64,000 nucleotides of DNA from JAJDUF01 sp965238265. GTDB taxonomy: Bacteria > Chloroflexota > UBA11872 > UBA12225 > JAJDUF01. The notes beneath the pieces are model-generated. The model worked only from the letters and a program-made list of their open reading frames with translations. It made no database searches and was not told the origin of the DNA. Positions 36,012 to 45,480 of this stretch are shown piece after piece. Numbering within the stretch: position 1 is the first letter of the stretch; every line of letters starts with the position of its first letter. The translations under genes and the position numbers were made by a program. The stretch is from assembly GCA_965238265.1 (NCBI GenBank), contig OZ250185.1, positions 2,542,001-2,606,000 of the forward strand. Reading direction: 5' to 3'.

Positions 36012-37481
36012 GTGACTGTACCGCCACTTGAGGCCCTAGAGAAAGCGGTCATTGGGGACATCCATAGCTCTCGCACGGCCTACGAACGGTTGGTCGAGCT
36101 GTGCGACTCCTGCGGGCCACGGTTCGCCGGCACCCCGGGAGAGCAACGCGCGGCCACACTCCTGGCGCAGTGGCTAGCCGAAGCCGGCCTGGCGGAGGTC
36201 CATAGCGAGCCATTCCGCTATCTCGGCTGGCGGCGTGGCGAGAGCCGCCTGGAGGTGGTACAACCGGCCGCCTACCCGCTCGCAGCGTTGGCCTTGCCAC
36301 ACTGCCCGCCCGGCGCAATCGAGGCCGAGCTTTGCTCCGTTGGCGCTGGCGAGGCCGACGACTATCGGGCCGCCGGCGCCGACGACGGGTGCCTGCAAGG
36401 CAAGGTCGTGCTGTGTGCCGCCGAGTCAAGCGGCCCCTCCGGGCAACCGCCATCGCACCGGCGCCTGAAGTACGGACGCGCGGTAACGGCCGGCGCCGCC
36501 GCCTTTCTGTACTACAACCGGAACCCCGGTGGCTTGGCGGTCACGGGCAGTCTGGCGACGAGGAAGCCGGCGCCCATACCCGGCTTGGGCCTCGCTTACG
36601 AAGACGGGGCAACACTCCTGCGGCTGCTGGCACGCGGTCCGGTCAGAGTACGGCTGAACGTGGCCGCCGCCTTCCCGGAGGTAGAGAGCGCCAACGTCCT
36701 GGCTGACCTGCCAGCCGACCCCGCCAGTCCGCACGGCGACGAGCTTGTGCTCGCCGGCGCTCACTACGATAGCCACGATATTGCGCCCGGCGCGCTCGAC
36801 AATGGCACCGGTGTCGCCGTCATCCTGGAAGCCGCGCGGGCCATTGCCGCGGCGTACCGGGCAGCTGGACGTGCCCCCCGGCGGCGACTGCGGTTCTGCT
36901 TCTTTGCAGCCGAGGAGATCGGTCTGCTGGGGTCCTGGGGCTATGTCAGACGCCACGCCGCCGAGCTATCGCGGCTGTGCTTCATGCTCAACGTGGACGA
37001 CATCGGGCGCAGCGACCCCGGCGCCGAGGCTCTCCACCTGGTCGGTTGTCCCGATCTGGTCTCCCACTTCTCAGCGCACGCCCAGGCCATGCGGTATCCC
37101 CTGACCGTGCATGAACGCCTCTCCACGTCGTCCGACCACTTCCCCTTCGTGATGCACGGTATTCCGGCCGGGCTGGTGGAAAACGAGGCGTCACCGGATA
37201 GTGCAAGCGGTCTTGTGGGCCGGGGTTGGGGCCACACTATTGCCGACACGGTAGACAAGGTGCGCCCGGCGACCGTCCAATCGGCGGCGGTGGTCACGGC
37301 ACGCCTGTTGCTGCGCCTGGCCGAAGACGAGCGCTGGCCCGGCCGCCAACGCACACCCGCAGCAGTCGAAGCCGAACTCGCGGCCAGCGGCCGCCTCGCC
37401 GAGCTACGCCAATCCGGCCGCTGGCCACCACCCTGGTCCGGCGATGGGCGCAAGGAGCCGACTGGCGAGCAACTGCCCTGA
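36012..37481 (+). CDS. M28-family metallopeptidase
   Basis: Zinc aminopeptidase-like protein of 489 residues. The ligand segments are visible: AGAHYDSHDIAPGALDNGTG (histidine and bridging aspartate), FFAAEEIGLLGSWGY (catalytic Glu pair), MLNVDDIGRSDPGAE (Asp) and the C-terminal GRGWGHTIADTVDKV (His). A PA-like domain lies between about 110 and 240 (KVVLCAAESS, AGAAAFLYYNRNP). There is no signal peptide, so it is probably cytosolic. The start is a GTG at 36012 (VTVPPLEALEKAV) with GAGGAG upstream; the longer in-frame ORF before it is unlike the family. Confidence 0.9.
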   Translation: MTVPPLEALEKAVIGDIHSSRTAYERLVELCDSCGPRFAGTPGEQRAATLLAQWLAEAGLAEVHSEPFRYLGWRRGESRLEVVQPAAYPLAALALPHCPPGAIEAELCSVGAGEADDYRAAGADDGCLQGKVVLCAAESSGPSGQPPSHRRLKYGRAVTAGAAAFLYYNRNPGGLAVTGSLATRKPAPIPGLGLAYEDGATLLRLLARGPVRVRLNVAAAFPEVESANVLADLPADPASPHGDELVLAGAHYDSHDIAPGALDNGTGVAVILEAARAIAAAYRAAGRAPRRRLRFCFFAAEEIGLLGSWGYVRRHAAELSRLCFMLNVDDIGRSDPGAEALHLVGCPDLVSHFSAHAQAMRYPLTVHERLSTSSDHFPFVMHGIPAGLVENEASPDSASGLVGRGWGHTIADTVDKVRPATVQSAAVVTARLLLRLAEDERWPGRQRTPAAVEAELAASGRLAELRQSGRWPPPWSGDGRKEPTGEQLP

Positions 37482-37652
37482 TCCCATGGCGAGGTAACGG
37501 GGCAAGAGTGTCCACTCTCCCTAGCATTGCCGGCAGCGTTAACCCGTGTTTAACGTCGTCGCACTCCGCCGTTAACCCACTCCGGATAGGCTCCTCACAA
37601 TCCTGTTCCACGCCTCATCACCGTACGAAGACTGAGCAGAGGGAGGGCAACA

Positions 37653-38678
37653 GTGCTGCTAGTCCGTCGAAGCAGGCACGACGCGCCGGAGTTGCACGAC
37701 GATATCTTCAAGCAGTACCTAGTCGAAGAGTTCGTCGAGGACTATCAGGAGGGACTCATCGGCCGCCGGGAGGCGCTGCGGCGCCTCGCTGCAATCACCG
37801 GCAGCCCAGCGCTGGCCGCCGGCATTCTCGCCGCGTGTGACAGTTCGTCCAGCTCCTCGCCACCGGCTCCGACAGCCCCGGAGCCGGCGACCCAGCCCAG
37901 CGCAATCGCTTCAACACAGCCGTCAAACCAAGCGCAGCCTCCGCAGCCTCCGCAGCCAGCCCAGGCAGGCGTGACCGTGTCGGAAGACGATCCTAGCATC
38001 GTTGCTGATGCACTGGAGATACCGGGTGATGGCTTCACGCTCCTGACCTACCTGGCCCGACCACAAAGCGAGGGCCAATTCCCGATCATCCTCGTGTGCC
38101 ACGAGAACCGGGGCCTCAATGACCACATTAGAGATGTGACGCGGCGCCTGGCCAAGGCCGGCTATGTCGGTCTCGCCGTTGATCTTCTCGCGCGCGAGGG
38201 CGGTAGCGACAAGGTCGACTCTGTGCCTGGTGTGCTCGCCAACACACCGCCAACGCGGTTCGTGGCAGACTTCCAGGCCGCTCTGCGCCACGCCCAAACG
38301 CTGCCATTCGTACACAAGGAACAGGTCGGCATGGTGGGCTTCTGCTTCGGCGGTGGCGTCACCTGGCGCTGTGCGACGCAGATGCCCGAAATCCGTGCGG
38401 CGGCGCCTTTCTACGGACCCAATCCGCCGCTAGAGGATGTGTCGCAGATCAAAGCGGCCGTCCTTGCCATCTACGGTGAGCAAGACCAACGCATCAATCG
38501 CGGCATCGAAGCGATTGAGGGGGCCATGCAGCAGCACAACAAGGTCTTCGAGAAGATGATCTACACGAACGCTGGTCACGCCTTTCACAACGACACTGGG
38601 CCGCGCTACAACCCCGAAGCCGCCCACGACGCCTGGGCGAAGACTCTTGCGTGGTTCGCGCGCCACGTCACAGCGTAG
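37653..38678 (+). CDS. Dienelactone-hydrolase-family lipoprotein
   Basis: Protein of 341 residues. An N-terminal region FVEDYQEGLIGRREALRRLAAITGS leads to a probable lipobox (AAGILAACDSS), with RR before the hydrophobic part in the style of a Tat signal; a Ser/Pro/Gln-rich linker follows to about residue 105. The hydrolase domain then has the strand PIILVCHENRGL, the nucleophile GFCFGGG (Cys), the acid in YGEQDQRI and the histidine in NAGHAFHN. The Cys-Asp-His triad fits dienelactone hydrolases. Starts with GTG at 37653 after a GAGGG site. Expected location is the outer face of the membrane. Confidence 0.88.
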   Translation: MLLVRRSRHDAPELHDDIFKQYLVEEFVEDYQEGLIGRREALRRLAAITGSPALAAGILAACDSSSSSSPPAPTAPEPATQPSAIASTQPSNQAQPPQPPQPAQAGVTVSEDDPSIVADALEIPGDGFTLLTYLARPQSEGQFPIILVCHENRGLNDHIRDVTRRLAKAGYVGLAVDLLAREGGSDKVDSVPGVLANTPPTRFVADFQAALRHAQTLPFVHKEQVGMVGFCFGGGVTWRCATQMPEIRAAAPFYGPNPPLEDVSQIKAAVLAIYGEQDQRINRGIEAIEGAMQQHNKVFEKMIYTNAGHAFHNDTGPRYNPEAAHDAWAKTLAWFARHVTA

Positions 38679-38739
38679 CCGCGCGGTAACCCAGGCGGGC
38701 GTTGGGCCAGGATGCTGTTGTCATTGGAGAACCGGTGTG

Positions 38740-38899
38740 CTAGCGCTTTTCCAGGTTGGGTAGTTCCATGTGAGCTAGCGTGAACCATGAGCACCGGTGG
38801 GCTTACCCCTTCATCTACATAGTGCAGGCGGACGCCATCAACCTCACTGTAGTGCGACTCGAAGGGAAGGCCTTCTGCTACGTCTGGCGCAGTCGTCAT
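38740..38899 (-). pseudogene. Remnant of an alpha/beta hydrolase (haloalkane dehalogenase-like)
   Basis: About 50 residues, MTTAPDVAEGLPFESHYSEVDGVRLHYVDEG followed by PPVLMVHASSHG, match the N-terminal strand region of alpha/beta hydrolases, but no oxyanion glycine (HG) and no nucleophile region follow. The rest of the gene is missing. I read it as a truncated gene copy left between the dienelactone gene and a small ORF. Confidence 0.6.
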
Positions 38900-38995
38900 T
38901 AGCTGTCGGTAGTGTCTCAGTTTGAAATTATGGTAGCACGTCGCTACCTGGTGTAGCCTCGCGTGCTAGACTAGCGGCGCAGAGGAGCCAGTCCC

Positions 38996-39148
38996 ATGAC
39001 CACGACACCCGCCGCGCCGCCCGCCTCTGAGCACCTCGCCACGAAGGCTGACCTAGCGCAGGCGGAGACACGCTTGCTCTTGCGCCTCGGAGCATTGATA
39101 GTGGCCCTGAACGGCCTCACTATCGCCATTCTCAAGTTCCTCGGCTAG
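38996..39148 (+). CDS. Small membrane protein of 50 residues
   Basis: Short ORF starting MTTTPAAPPASEHLATKADLA with a single predicted helix at the end (LLLRLGALIVALNGLTIAILKFLG). The motif LATKADLAQAETRLLLRLG, amphipathic then hydrophobic, is like the C-terminal part of DUF1640/CCDC90-like small membrane proteins, shortened to the helix. GAGGAG precedes the ATG at a good distance (38982-38996), so it is probably translated. It stops 74 bp before the AT-rich HEPN-type gene. Confidence 0.65.
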   Translation: MTTTPAAPPASEHLATKADLAQAETRLLLRLGALIVALNGLTIAILKFLG

Positions 39149-39222
39149 ACGCAGCACGGTGGTCACTGACTTGGCGGTCGTCCTTGGTCTTGTCCGCCGG
39201 CTTGGCGAACGGGAGGAAAGAA

Positions 39223-40569
39223 ATGGAGTTAAACTCCCTTGAGCGTAGGTTCTTCGACGATGTGCTGAACGTGAAGTTAGACGAGCCAACACACGCAACT
39301 ATAAGCAGTTTAGGCACTAGCGTTGATGTTATCGCTATACCGAAGATACACGACAACGGCCAGTTTATTTTGGAATACTACAACGCTCCTGCAAACCAGC
39401 CGGAGAAACACAGTGATGGCACTCGTAGTTTGGCTTTTGACGAGATAACACATCCCTCGCTCAGAATGGGTAACTCCGTCAAGGTTCAGTTAAAGACCCA
39501 GCCATCTTTTCCCTTCCCTACGCCTGCACAACCTCTGCTGTCTGCTACTGTGCGTTTTTCGTCTACCAATAGAGGTGTGTTAACATTGAATGAAGGGATA
39601 GTTGAAGTAGCGAAGTCTCTTATTTCTAGGGCGGAGTTTTATGTTGGTAATCTTCCAAGCATGGCTATACCTCTCATGCCGCTGAAGGAGCAACCCATCG
39701 TCTTGAATTCTCACGGCTGGAAGATCACATTGAGGGGAGACTGTGGCCCTAGAGACACAACTGGCTATATGGGAGTCGTGGAGAGGTTGGATCGCACACA
39801 GTTCACCTCTGGACGACTGCTCAAGTTGCTCCAAGCATGGACATATTTTCTGTGTTTCGTGACGGGTACCAGCCGTGCTCCTACTGTGGTGTTGGGGTAT
39901 GGCGATACAGAACGCGCAAAACCTATATGGGGCAAGTTAGGTTCTTTCGACTCCAAATACCCTGATAGTAATTGGTTCAGTAATCCATCAGGCGGTCACT
40001 CAACTTCCTTCTTCGGGGCGCTGTTCACCAAATTCTACTCCAAGTGGCAGTGTCACTCCGAGAACATACGCTCTTTGGCCCAGAGATACGAGCACGGCCG
40101 CGCGGTTGAGAAAATAGGCTCTTTTGATACGGCTCTCATAATAAGTTTTTCTGGACTAGAAGCACTTGCCATTGCTATCCTTAGTGCTGAGGGGAAATGT
40201 GTACCCCGTGAAGCATCTAAGAAGATCAACAAGGCGATAAGAGAAGTAAGAAGGCGGTGCAATCACGACATAGGGATGGTGTCTCTAAATAGCGCCGAAA
40301 CTCCAGAATTGTGTTCGCTTTCTAAGGATTTAGGTGTGAGAGAAAACGGCCCTTGGTTACTCAGCAAGGCGAGGAACTATGTGGTGCATTTTGGTGATAG
40401 GTTAGGGGATGTGCGCTTCAAGAAACTTGCTGAGAGTGAAGAATATTACTTATTCCTACACGATCTCAGCCAGTTTTACTTCGAGTATATGTTCTTGGCT
40501 TATTTGGATTTTCCCGATGTTGAACCACCAAGAGCCTTATTGACCGGTAAGAACGTGATTGTTTCTTGA
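39223..40569 (+). CDS. AT-rich gene for a HEPN-domain protein (candidate antiviral nuclease)
   Basis: Protein of 448 residues. The N-terminal ~290 residues are strand-rich and do not match a family I can name. The last ~150 are helical and end in a HEPN-type motif: LLSKARNYVVHFGD, with R384-N-x3-H389 (the Rx4-6H signature of RNases in the HEPN superfamily), followed by YYLFLHDLSQFYFEYMFLAYL. HEPN proteins of similar build, such as ApeA and other abortive-infection systems, defend against phages, which is the inference here. The gene is visibly AT-rich compared with its neighbours, a sign of transfer. GGAGG lies 6 bases before the ATG at 39223. A paralogue enters the window at the right edge (63838-64000). 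Confidence 0.75.
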   Translation: MELNSLERRFFDDVLNVKLDEPTHATISSLGTSVDVIAIPKIHDNGQFILEYYNAPANQPEKHSDGTRSLAFDEITHPSLRMGNSVKVQLKTQPSFPFPTPAQPLLSATVRFSSTNRGVLTLNEGIVEVAKSLISRAEFYVGNLPSMAIPLMPLKEQPIVLNSHGWKITLRGDCGPRDTTGYMGVVERLDRTQFTSGRLLKLLQAWTYFLCFVTGTSRAPTVVLGYGDTERAKPIWGKLGSFDSKYPDSNWFSNPSGGHSTSFFGALFTKFYSKWQCHSENIRSLAQRYEHGRAVEKIGSFDTALIISFSGLEALAIAILSAEGKCVPREASKKINKAIREVRRRCNHDIGMVSLNSAETPELCSLSKDLGVRENGPWLLSKARNYVVHFGDRLGDVRFKKLAESEEYYLFLHDLSQFYFEYMFLAYLDFPDVEPPRALLTGKNVIVS

Positions 40570-40681
40570 GCAACCTAGCGGGCGGATTGACCAGTGCCCT
40601 GACTACGTGCTCAGTGGATCACCCGCTGCCCCTGCATAGCAGGGGACAGCAAATGAGGTTGATAGCTGCTGAATCACCCCT

Positions 40682-41263
40682 CTACCCTTCGGTCGTCAGC
40701 GCATCGAGTTCGCGCTTCATCGCCTCGACGGTGCGGATGTCATGGTACACCGACGCAAAGCGGATATAGGCGATAGGGTCGAGGTCACGGAGCCGCTCGA
40801 TTACCCAGTCGCCGATGATCGTGCTGGAGACCTCCGCTTGGTCGAGCGCGAGAATCCGCTGCTCGACCTCCGCGGTCAGCTTGCTGATGGCCGCCGGCGG
40901 GACCGGCCGCTTGGTGCAGGCAATGCGGATTTTCTCCAGCAGCTTGCCGTGATTGAACTCCTCGCGTCGGCCATCCCGCTTGACCACCACGAATCCCCGC
41001 GGGTCCACCCGCTCGGAGGTGAGAAAGCGGTTGCCACACTCCGTACACTCCCGCTGCCGGCGCACGCTTTGCGCAAGCTCGCTCACCTGCATGACGCGGG
41101 TATCCTGCGACTGGCAGCGTGGGCAGCGCATAGCCTCCAGCCGCTCATACGTCGTGAACCGATGGCTGCAATCGTCACAATGACGACGGCGGCGCACGGC
41201 ATCCGCAGTGTCGCGCGAGTCGATCACGCGGAGCGAGCTACTCTGGCAGACGGGGCAACGCAT
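40682..41263 (-). CDS. nrdR: NrdR transcriptional repressor with duplicated zinc ribbon
   Basis: ATP-cone repressor of ribonucleotide reductase genes, 193 residues against about 150 for ordinary NrdR. The first ribbon has C3, C6, C29 and C32 (MRCPVC ... HCDDC); then a second unit starts with another MRCPRC (C47, C50) and ends CTEC (C73, C76). The ATP-cone follows from about 90 (VVKRDGRREEFNHGKLLEKIRIAC). Both ribbons look complete, so it could bind DNA with an extra finger per subunit. ATG at 41263; divergent from mnmA. Its nrd targets are not in this window. Confidence 0.93.
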   Translation of the reverse strand: MRCPVCQSSSLRVIDSRDTADAVRRRRHCDDCSHRFTTYERLEAMRCPRCQSQDTRVMQVSELAQSVRRQRECTECGNRFLTSERVDPRGFVVVKRDGRREEFNHGKLLEKIRIACTKRPVPPAAISKLTAEVEQRILALDQAEVSSTIIGDWVIERLRDLDPIAYIRFASVYHDIRTVEAMKRELDALTTEG

Positions 41264-41500
41264 GGCTGTGCCCTATAGCGTACCGTATATCCTGTTGGGC
41301 ACGTCTCGGAATCACAACATTGACGCAGTTCCTCAGCACCCGCTACGATTCTTATGATGGTCCTCACAGGGTAGCCGTTCGTGGCCCCCTCCCTAACCCT
41401 TCCCTGTGGCAAGCCACAGGGAAGGAGACCATACTCCCTGCCCCTGCGGAGCGGGGGAAGGGCTGGGGAAGGGGGCGGTGAGGTCGGAAAGCGAACCAAG

Positions 41501-42658
41501 ATGGCACGCATTGTTGTGGCGATGAGCGGTGGCGTAGACAGCTCGGTGACAGCCGCGCTGCTGCACGCCCAGGGACATGACGTGATCGGCGTCACGCTCG
41601 ATGTTTGGCCGGCCGAGACGCCGCAGGCGCAACGCCAGCGCAAGGCCTGCTGTGGCACCTCGGCGGTCGAGGACGCCCGGCGGGTAGCCGACCGCCTCGG
41701 CATCCCCTACTACGTGCTCAACTTCCGCGAGCTATTCCGCGAGACGGTTATCGCCGATTTTGTCCGGGAGTACCAGCGCGGCCGGACCCCGAACCCCTGC
41801 GTGCGGTGCAACCAGCACGTCAAGTTCCGGCCGGTCCTCGCGCGCGCCGCCATTCTCGGCGCCGACTACATCGCCACCGGCCACTATGTCCGTCGCGAGC
41901 AGGACGCGCGGACGGGGCGCTACGTGCTGCGCCGCGCTCGGGACCGTCAGAAGGACCAGTCCTACGTCTTGTGGCCGGTGCAGCAGGACGAGCTGGCACG
42001 CACACTCTTCCCGCTCGCGGACGTAGAGAAGCAGGAAGTACGCGCGTTGGCGCGTTCCTTTGGCCTCGCCGTTGCCGACAAGCCCGAGAGCCAGGAGATT
42101 TGCTTTGTCCCGGCCGGCGGCTATCGCCAGTACCTCCAGCAGGTGGCGCCGGAGACTCTTGAGCCGGGCATCATGCTCTCGACCGAGGGCGAGGTGCTGG
42201 GCCAGCATCCCGGCGTTGCCTTCTTCACGCTCGGCCAGCGTCGCGGGCTAGGGTTCGCGCATTCGCGGCCCATGTACGTCGTTGATATCCAGCCTGAGCG
42301 CAACGTGGTCGTCGTGGGTGACGAGGCGGACATCTACACGCGCGAGCTGCTGGCGGAGGAGGTCAACTGGATCGCGCTCTCCGCCCTGGATAGTCCGAGG
42401 CGCGTCCTGGCGCGCGTGCGTTACCGGATGACCGTGGCGCCGGCAACAGCGTACCCGACAGAGCCGGCCGGGACCATGCGTGTCGTTTTCGACGAGCCGC
42501 AGCGCGCCATTACCCCCGGACAGTCGGTCGTGCTCTACGACGATGATCTCCTCTTGGGGGGCGGGATCATCACCGCGACCGAGCGCAGCCGGCGAGCGGC
42601 GGACCACTCTACTGAGCTTACCGCCGCGGCGCCGCCGGCCCTGGTGAGCGTCACGTAG
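41501..42658 (+). CDS. mnmA: tRNA-specific 2-thiouridylase MnmA
   Basis: Adds sulfur to U34 of certain tRNAs. The 385-residue product has the PP-loop SGGVDSS (9-15) near its start, NPCVRCN with the first catalytic cysteine, DKPESQEICFVP with the second, and the conserved central GQHPGVAFFTLGQRRGLGF. The final part has the MnmA beta-barrel. The ATG at 41501 begins MARIVVAMSG, the normal N-terminus; the frame before it is the intergenic palindrome. MnmG, which works on the same wobble base, is at 15.1 kb. Confidence 0.95.
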   Translation: MARIVVAMSGGVDSSVTAALLHAQGHDVIGVTLDVWPAETPQAQRQRKACCGTSAVEDARRVADRLGIPYYVLNFRELFRETVIADFVREYQRGRTPNPCVRCNQHVKFRPVLARAAILGADYIATGHYVRREQDARTGRYVLRRARDRQKDQSYVLWPVQQDELARTLFPLADVEKQEVRALARSFGLAVADKPESQEICFVPAGGYRQYLQQVAPETLEPGIMLSTEGEVLGQHPGVAFFTLGQRRGLGFAHSRPMYVVDIQPERNVVVVGDEADIYTRELLAEEVNWIALSALDSPRRVLARVRYRMTVAPATAYPTEPAGTMRVVFDEPQRAITPGQSVVLYDDDLLLGGGIITATERSRRAADHSTELTAAAPPALVSVT

Positions 42659-42831
42659 CGTCTGGCGGACCGCAAGCGCCCGTACCACAGGGGGACGAGA
42701 GCAACCACAAGGGCTGCCCCTACGGCAGCCACCCGGCACTGCTTTAGCAACGCCAACCTTGTAGGGGTGCCCCTCGTGGGTGCCTTGGATTCCCGCAGAA
42801 TCGGAAATGACCGGGCGATGCTCGAAACAGC

Positions 42832-42837
42832 TACAAT
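42832..42837 (+). promoter_or_regulatory. Weak -10 box before the FAD oxidoreductase
   Basis: TACAAT at 42832-42837 with a poor -35 (TGACCG, 42808-42813; 18-base spacer). It could serve the operon starting at 42892. Confidence 0.3.
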
Positions 42838-42891
42838 GCTGCCGAGCACCGTGACCCGTTGGAAGCCTAGCCTCCCTATGGAGCGTGCAGC

Positions 42892-44313
42892 ATGAGCAAG
42901 GACGTGCCGGCAGCAGATGAGGTCACCAGCGGCGCTCCGCCGCTCCGAGGTACCGGCGCCGGCCTGTGGAACGTGACGGGCGCGGTCGAGCGCCCCAGCC
43001 AGCAGGTGCCCGTGATCGCCGACGTGGACGTGCTCGTCGCGGGCGGTGGCGTCGGGGGTATCATCGCCGCGATTGCGGCGGCGCGCTACGGAGCACGCAC
43101 CCTGGTCGTGGAGACTCACTCCTCGTTAGGCGGGAACATGGGGCCGGCGATGTTCGTCGGCGGAACGCTGCACATGGCCCTGCACAATCCTGAGGCGTTC
43201 CCCAACGGTCTAGGGGGTATCCCCGGCGAATTCAACCGGCGCGTCGTTGACGGCGAGGAGCGCAACGTCGGGAGCGACTACTTCCGCGACCACCACAGCG
43301 TCTCCTACACGGCAGTCAAGATGCTGGCCGAGGCCGGCGCCGAGGTGCTGCTATCCAGCATGGTGTCGGGCGTCATCGTGGAGGGCCGCCGGGTCGCTGG
43401 TATTTTTGTCGAGAACAAGTCCGGCACGCTGGCCATCAGATCGAAGGTCATCATTGACTGCACCGGCACGGCCGACGTGGCCGCTCGCGCCGGCGCCCCG
43501 GTGACCGAGATGCCCAGCAATCCGTCTGCCGGTACGTTCTTCGCCATCGCCAACGCGGACTGGGACACCTATCAGCAAGCACTCGCCGACCGCGGCGACC
43601 TGTCCCAGGACGATCTCGACTGGATGCAGGCGCAAGTCTGCCCGGCGTCGGATGGATTCATGCCTTGGGCACGTGCAGCCTGGGACCGCGACGGTTTCAA
43701 GATCGTGGACACCGTTGACGACTTCGCCACACTCGAAGCCACCCTCATGCTATCGAAAGGCGAGCCACCGCTTGTCTATGCCCGCACGCGCGTCAACGGC
43801 AACTACAATCCTGGTGACGGCTTGGCCATGTCGCGGATTGCCCAGCACGAGCGCACCTACATCCACGAATTCGCGGCCTTCCTCCGTCGGCACGTCCCCG
43901 GGTTCGAGCGTGCCCAGCTCCACGTGGTGGCGCCACTGACCTGCGCGCGCGGTGGCAAGAGCATCAAGAGCGTCTACGTCGTGACGCACGATGATGTCGT
44001 CCGTAGCGCTCGCTTCTCCGACGTGGTGTGCATCTACTACGACGACAAGCAGTATTATCCGGGCGGCTGCGACCTCCCCTACCGGATGCTGCTGCCAAAA
44101 GGCGTAGACGGTCTGCTGGCCGCCGGGAAGAGTGCGGTGCGGCGCGGGCCGCAAATCCGCCAGCGGCATACCGTGCAGCTCATGGGGCAGGCGGCCGGAG
44201 TCGCAGCGGCCCTCGCGGTCAAGCACGGTGTCCAGCCACGCGACGTGAACATGGCAGAACTTCAGCAGATACTGCACGCTTTGGACCCGGAGTTAGAGCG
44301 GCGCGGCACCTGA
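42892..44313 (+). CDS. FAD-dependent oxidoreductase (PF12831 type)
   Basis: Flavoprotein of 473 residues. A VDVLVAGGGVGGIIAAIAAARYGARTLVVE dinucleotide fold starts at about 43; LGGNMGPAMF is the typical second loop, and IDCTGTADVAARAGAP lies in the FAD-binding part. The end holds the second Gly-rich strand LPKGVDGLLAAGKSAV and MGQAAGVAAALAVKHG. Enzymes of this type oxidise sugar- or cyclitol-like substrates, but the substrate is not determined here. It starts a same-strand group with the enolase (44374) and cupin (45714) genes. Confidence 0.85.
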   Translation: MSKDVPAADEVTSGAPPLRGTGAGLWNVTGAVERPSQQVPVIADVDVLVAGGGVGGIIAAIAAARYGARTLVVETHSSLGGNMGPAMFVGGTLHMALHNPEAFPNGLGGIPGEFNRRVVDGEERNVGSDYFRDHHSVSYTAVKMLAEAGAEVLLSSMVSGVIVEGRRVAGIFVENKSGTLAIRSKVIIDCTGTADVAARAGAPVTEMPSNPSAGTFFAIANADWDTYQQALADRGDLSQDDLDWMQAQVCPASDGFMPWARAAWDRDGFKIVDTVDDFATLEATLMLSKGEPPLVYARTRVNGNYNPGDGLAMSRIAQHERTYIHEFAAFLRRHVPGFERAQLHVVAPLTCARGGKSIKSVYVVTHDDVVRSARFSDVVCIYYDDKQYYPGGCDLPYRMLLPKGVDGLLAAGKSAVRRGPQIRQRHTVQLMGQAAGVAAALAVKHGVQPRDVNMAELQQILHALDPELERRGT

Positions 44314-44373
44314 GGGCCACGAGCAGCCCCCACATGTCGGCAACAGCGTCGGCCGGCAGGAGAACAGAGCAGC

Positions 44374-45480
44374 ATGAAGATCACCGATCTGGAGCTAGTA
44401 CCCATCTACTCCACGCGCGAGATGGGCCGCACCGGTCCCGCGGACCCCGAGCCGGCGATTTCGCACCACGTCATCATCCAACTGCACACCGATACCGGCA
44501 TCATCGGCTTGGGCGAGATGTCGGACGTGCCCTGGGAGCTATCGCCGGCGACGGTGGCACAACTGCAAGCAAAGCTGGAGCCGCTGCTGCTCGGCCGCTC
44601 TCCATTCGACCTGACGGCCATTCAGGTCGCCTTCAGCCGGCAGGATTGGGAGCACCAAGTCGTCTGTGGCGTGGACATTGCATTGCACGATGCGCTGGCC
44701 AAGGCCCTCGATGTACCGCTCCACCAGCTGTTCGGCGGCAAGTACCGCGACCGCATTCCCTTCTGCTATCCGCTGGCGCGCTGCCGCAACGCTGCCGATG
44801 TGGAAGCCAACTTGGAGCGTGTCCGGCGCTGCCTCGATCAGGGGCACACTGCCATCCGCTATTACTTCGGCGCCGACCTGGAGCTGGACGAGCGCTTTCT
44901 CACGGCCCTGCGGCAGCGCTGGGGCAACACCGTCGAGATCAACGCCTTGGATGCGAGCGGTCTGTTCGAGGTGGAGGCAGCCATCGCGGCCATCCAACGC
45001 CTAGCCCCGTTCCAACCGAACCTCGTCGAATCGCCGGTGCGCGGACGCCACGACGCCCCAACCGAGGACTTCGTCGCGGTACGCCGAGCCGTCGAGGTGC
45101 CAATTGGCGAGCACATCACCAGCCTCGCCGTGGCCGCCCGTTTCGCCCGGCACGAGGCCGTGGACGTATTCAATCTGGGGATTGGCTATGATGGCCTGGC
45201 ACCCTGTCGGAAGGGGTTCGGGTTAGCGGAGGCCTTCGGGATCGAGACGTTGCTCGGCAGTACCGTCGAGCTGTCTATCGGGACGGCGGCGCGGGCACAT
45301 CTTGTCGCGGCCATGCCCAACTTGAGCTTTCCGTGCTACCCGGCCGGGCCGTTGGTATACCAAGAGCGGATCGTGAAGGAACCGGTGCGCTACCAAGCCG
45401 GGCACATCATCGTGCCGGATGGCCCGGGCCTCGGCATGGAACTCGACGAAGAGCGGCTGGCGGCGCAGCGGCTGTGGTAA
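44374..45480 (+). CDS. Enolase-superfamily protein (mandelate racemase/muconate lactonising type)
   Basis: Protein of 368 residues. The N-terminal capping domain (ITDLELVPIYSTREMG) leads to a TIM barrel. Likely metal ligands are in EINALDASGLFEVE (Asp), ESPVRGRHD (Glu) and PIGEHI (Glu), and the segment VDIALHDALAKALDVPLHQLFGGKYRDRI is typical. The usual lysine of mandelate racemase-type proteins is not obvious, so the acid/base set may be of another subgroup. Probably an acid-sugar dehydratase. It starts 60 bp after the FAD oxidoreductase gene, with GGAG just before its ATG. Confidence 0.88.
   Translation: MKITDLELVPIYSTREMGRTGPADPEPAISHHVIIQLHTDTGIIGLGEMSDVPWELSPATVAQLQAKLEPLLLGRSPFDLTAIQVAFSRQDWEHQVVCGVDIALHDALAKALDVPLHQLFGGKYRDRIPFCYPLARCRNAADVEANLERVRRCLDQGHTAIRYYFGADLELDERFLTALRQRWGNTVEINALDASGLFEVEAAIAAIQRLAPFQPNLVESPVRGRHDAPTEDFVAVRRAVEVPIGEHITSLAVAARFARHEAVDVFNLGIGYDGLAPCRKGFGLAEAFGIETLLGSTVELSIGTAARAHLVAAMPNLSFPCYPAGPLVYQERIVKEPVRYQAGHIIVPDGPGLGMELDEERLAAQRLW

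Noticed and set aside
40570..40681. Intergenic gap before nrdR
   Set aside because: Nothing recognisable in 110 bp; too short to call a terminator or promoter.
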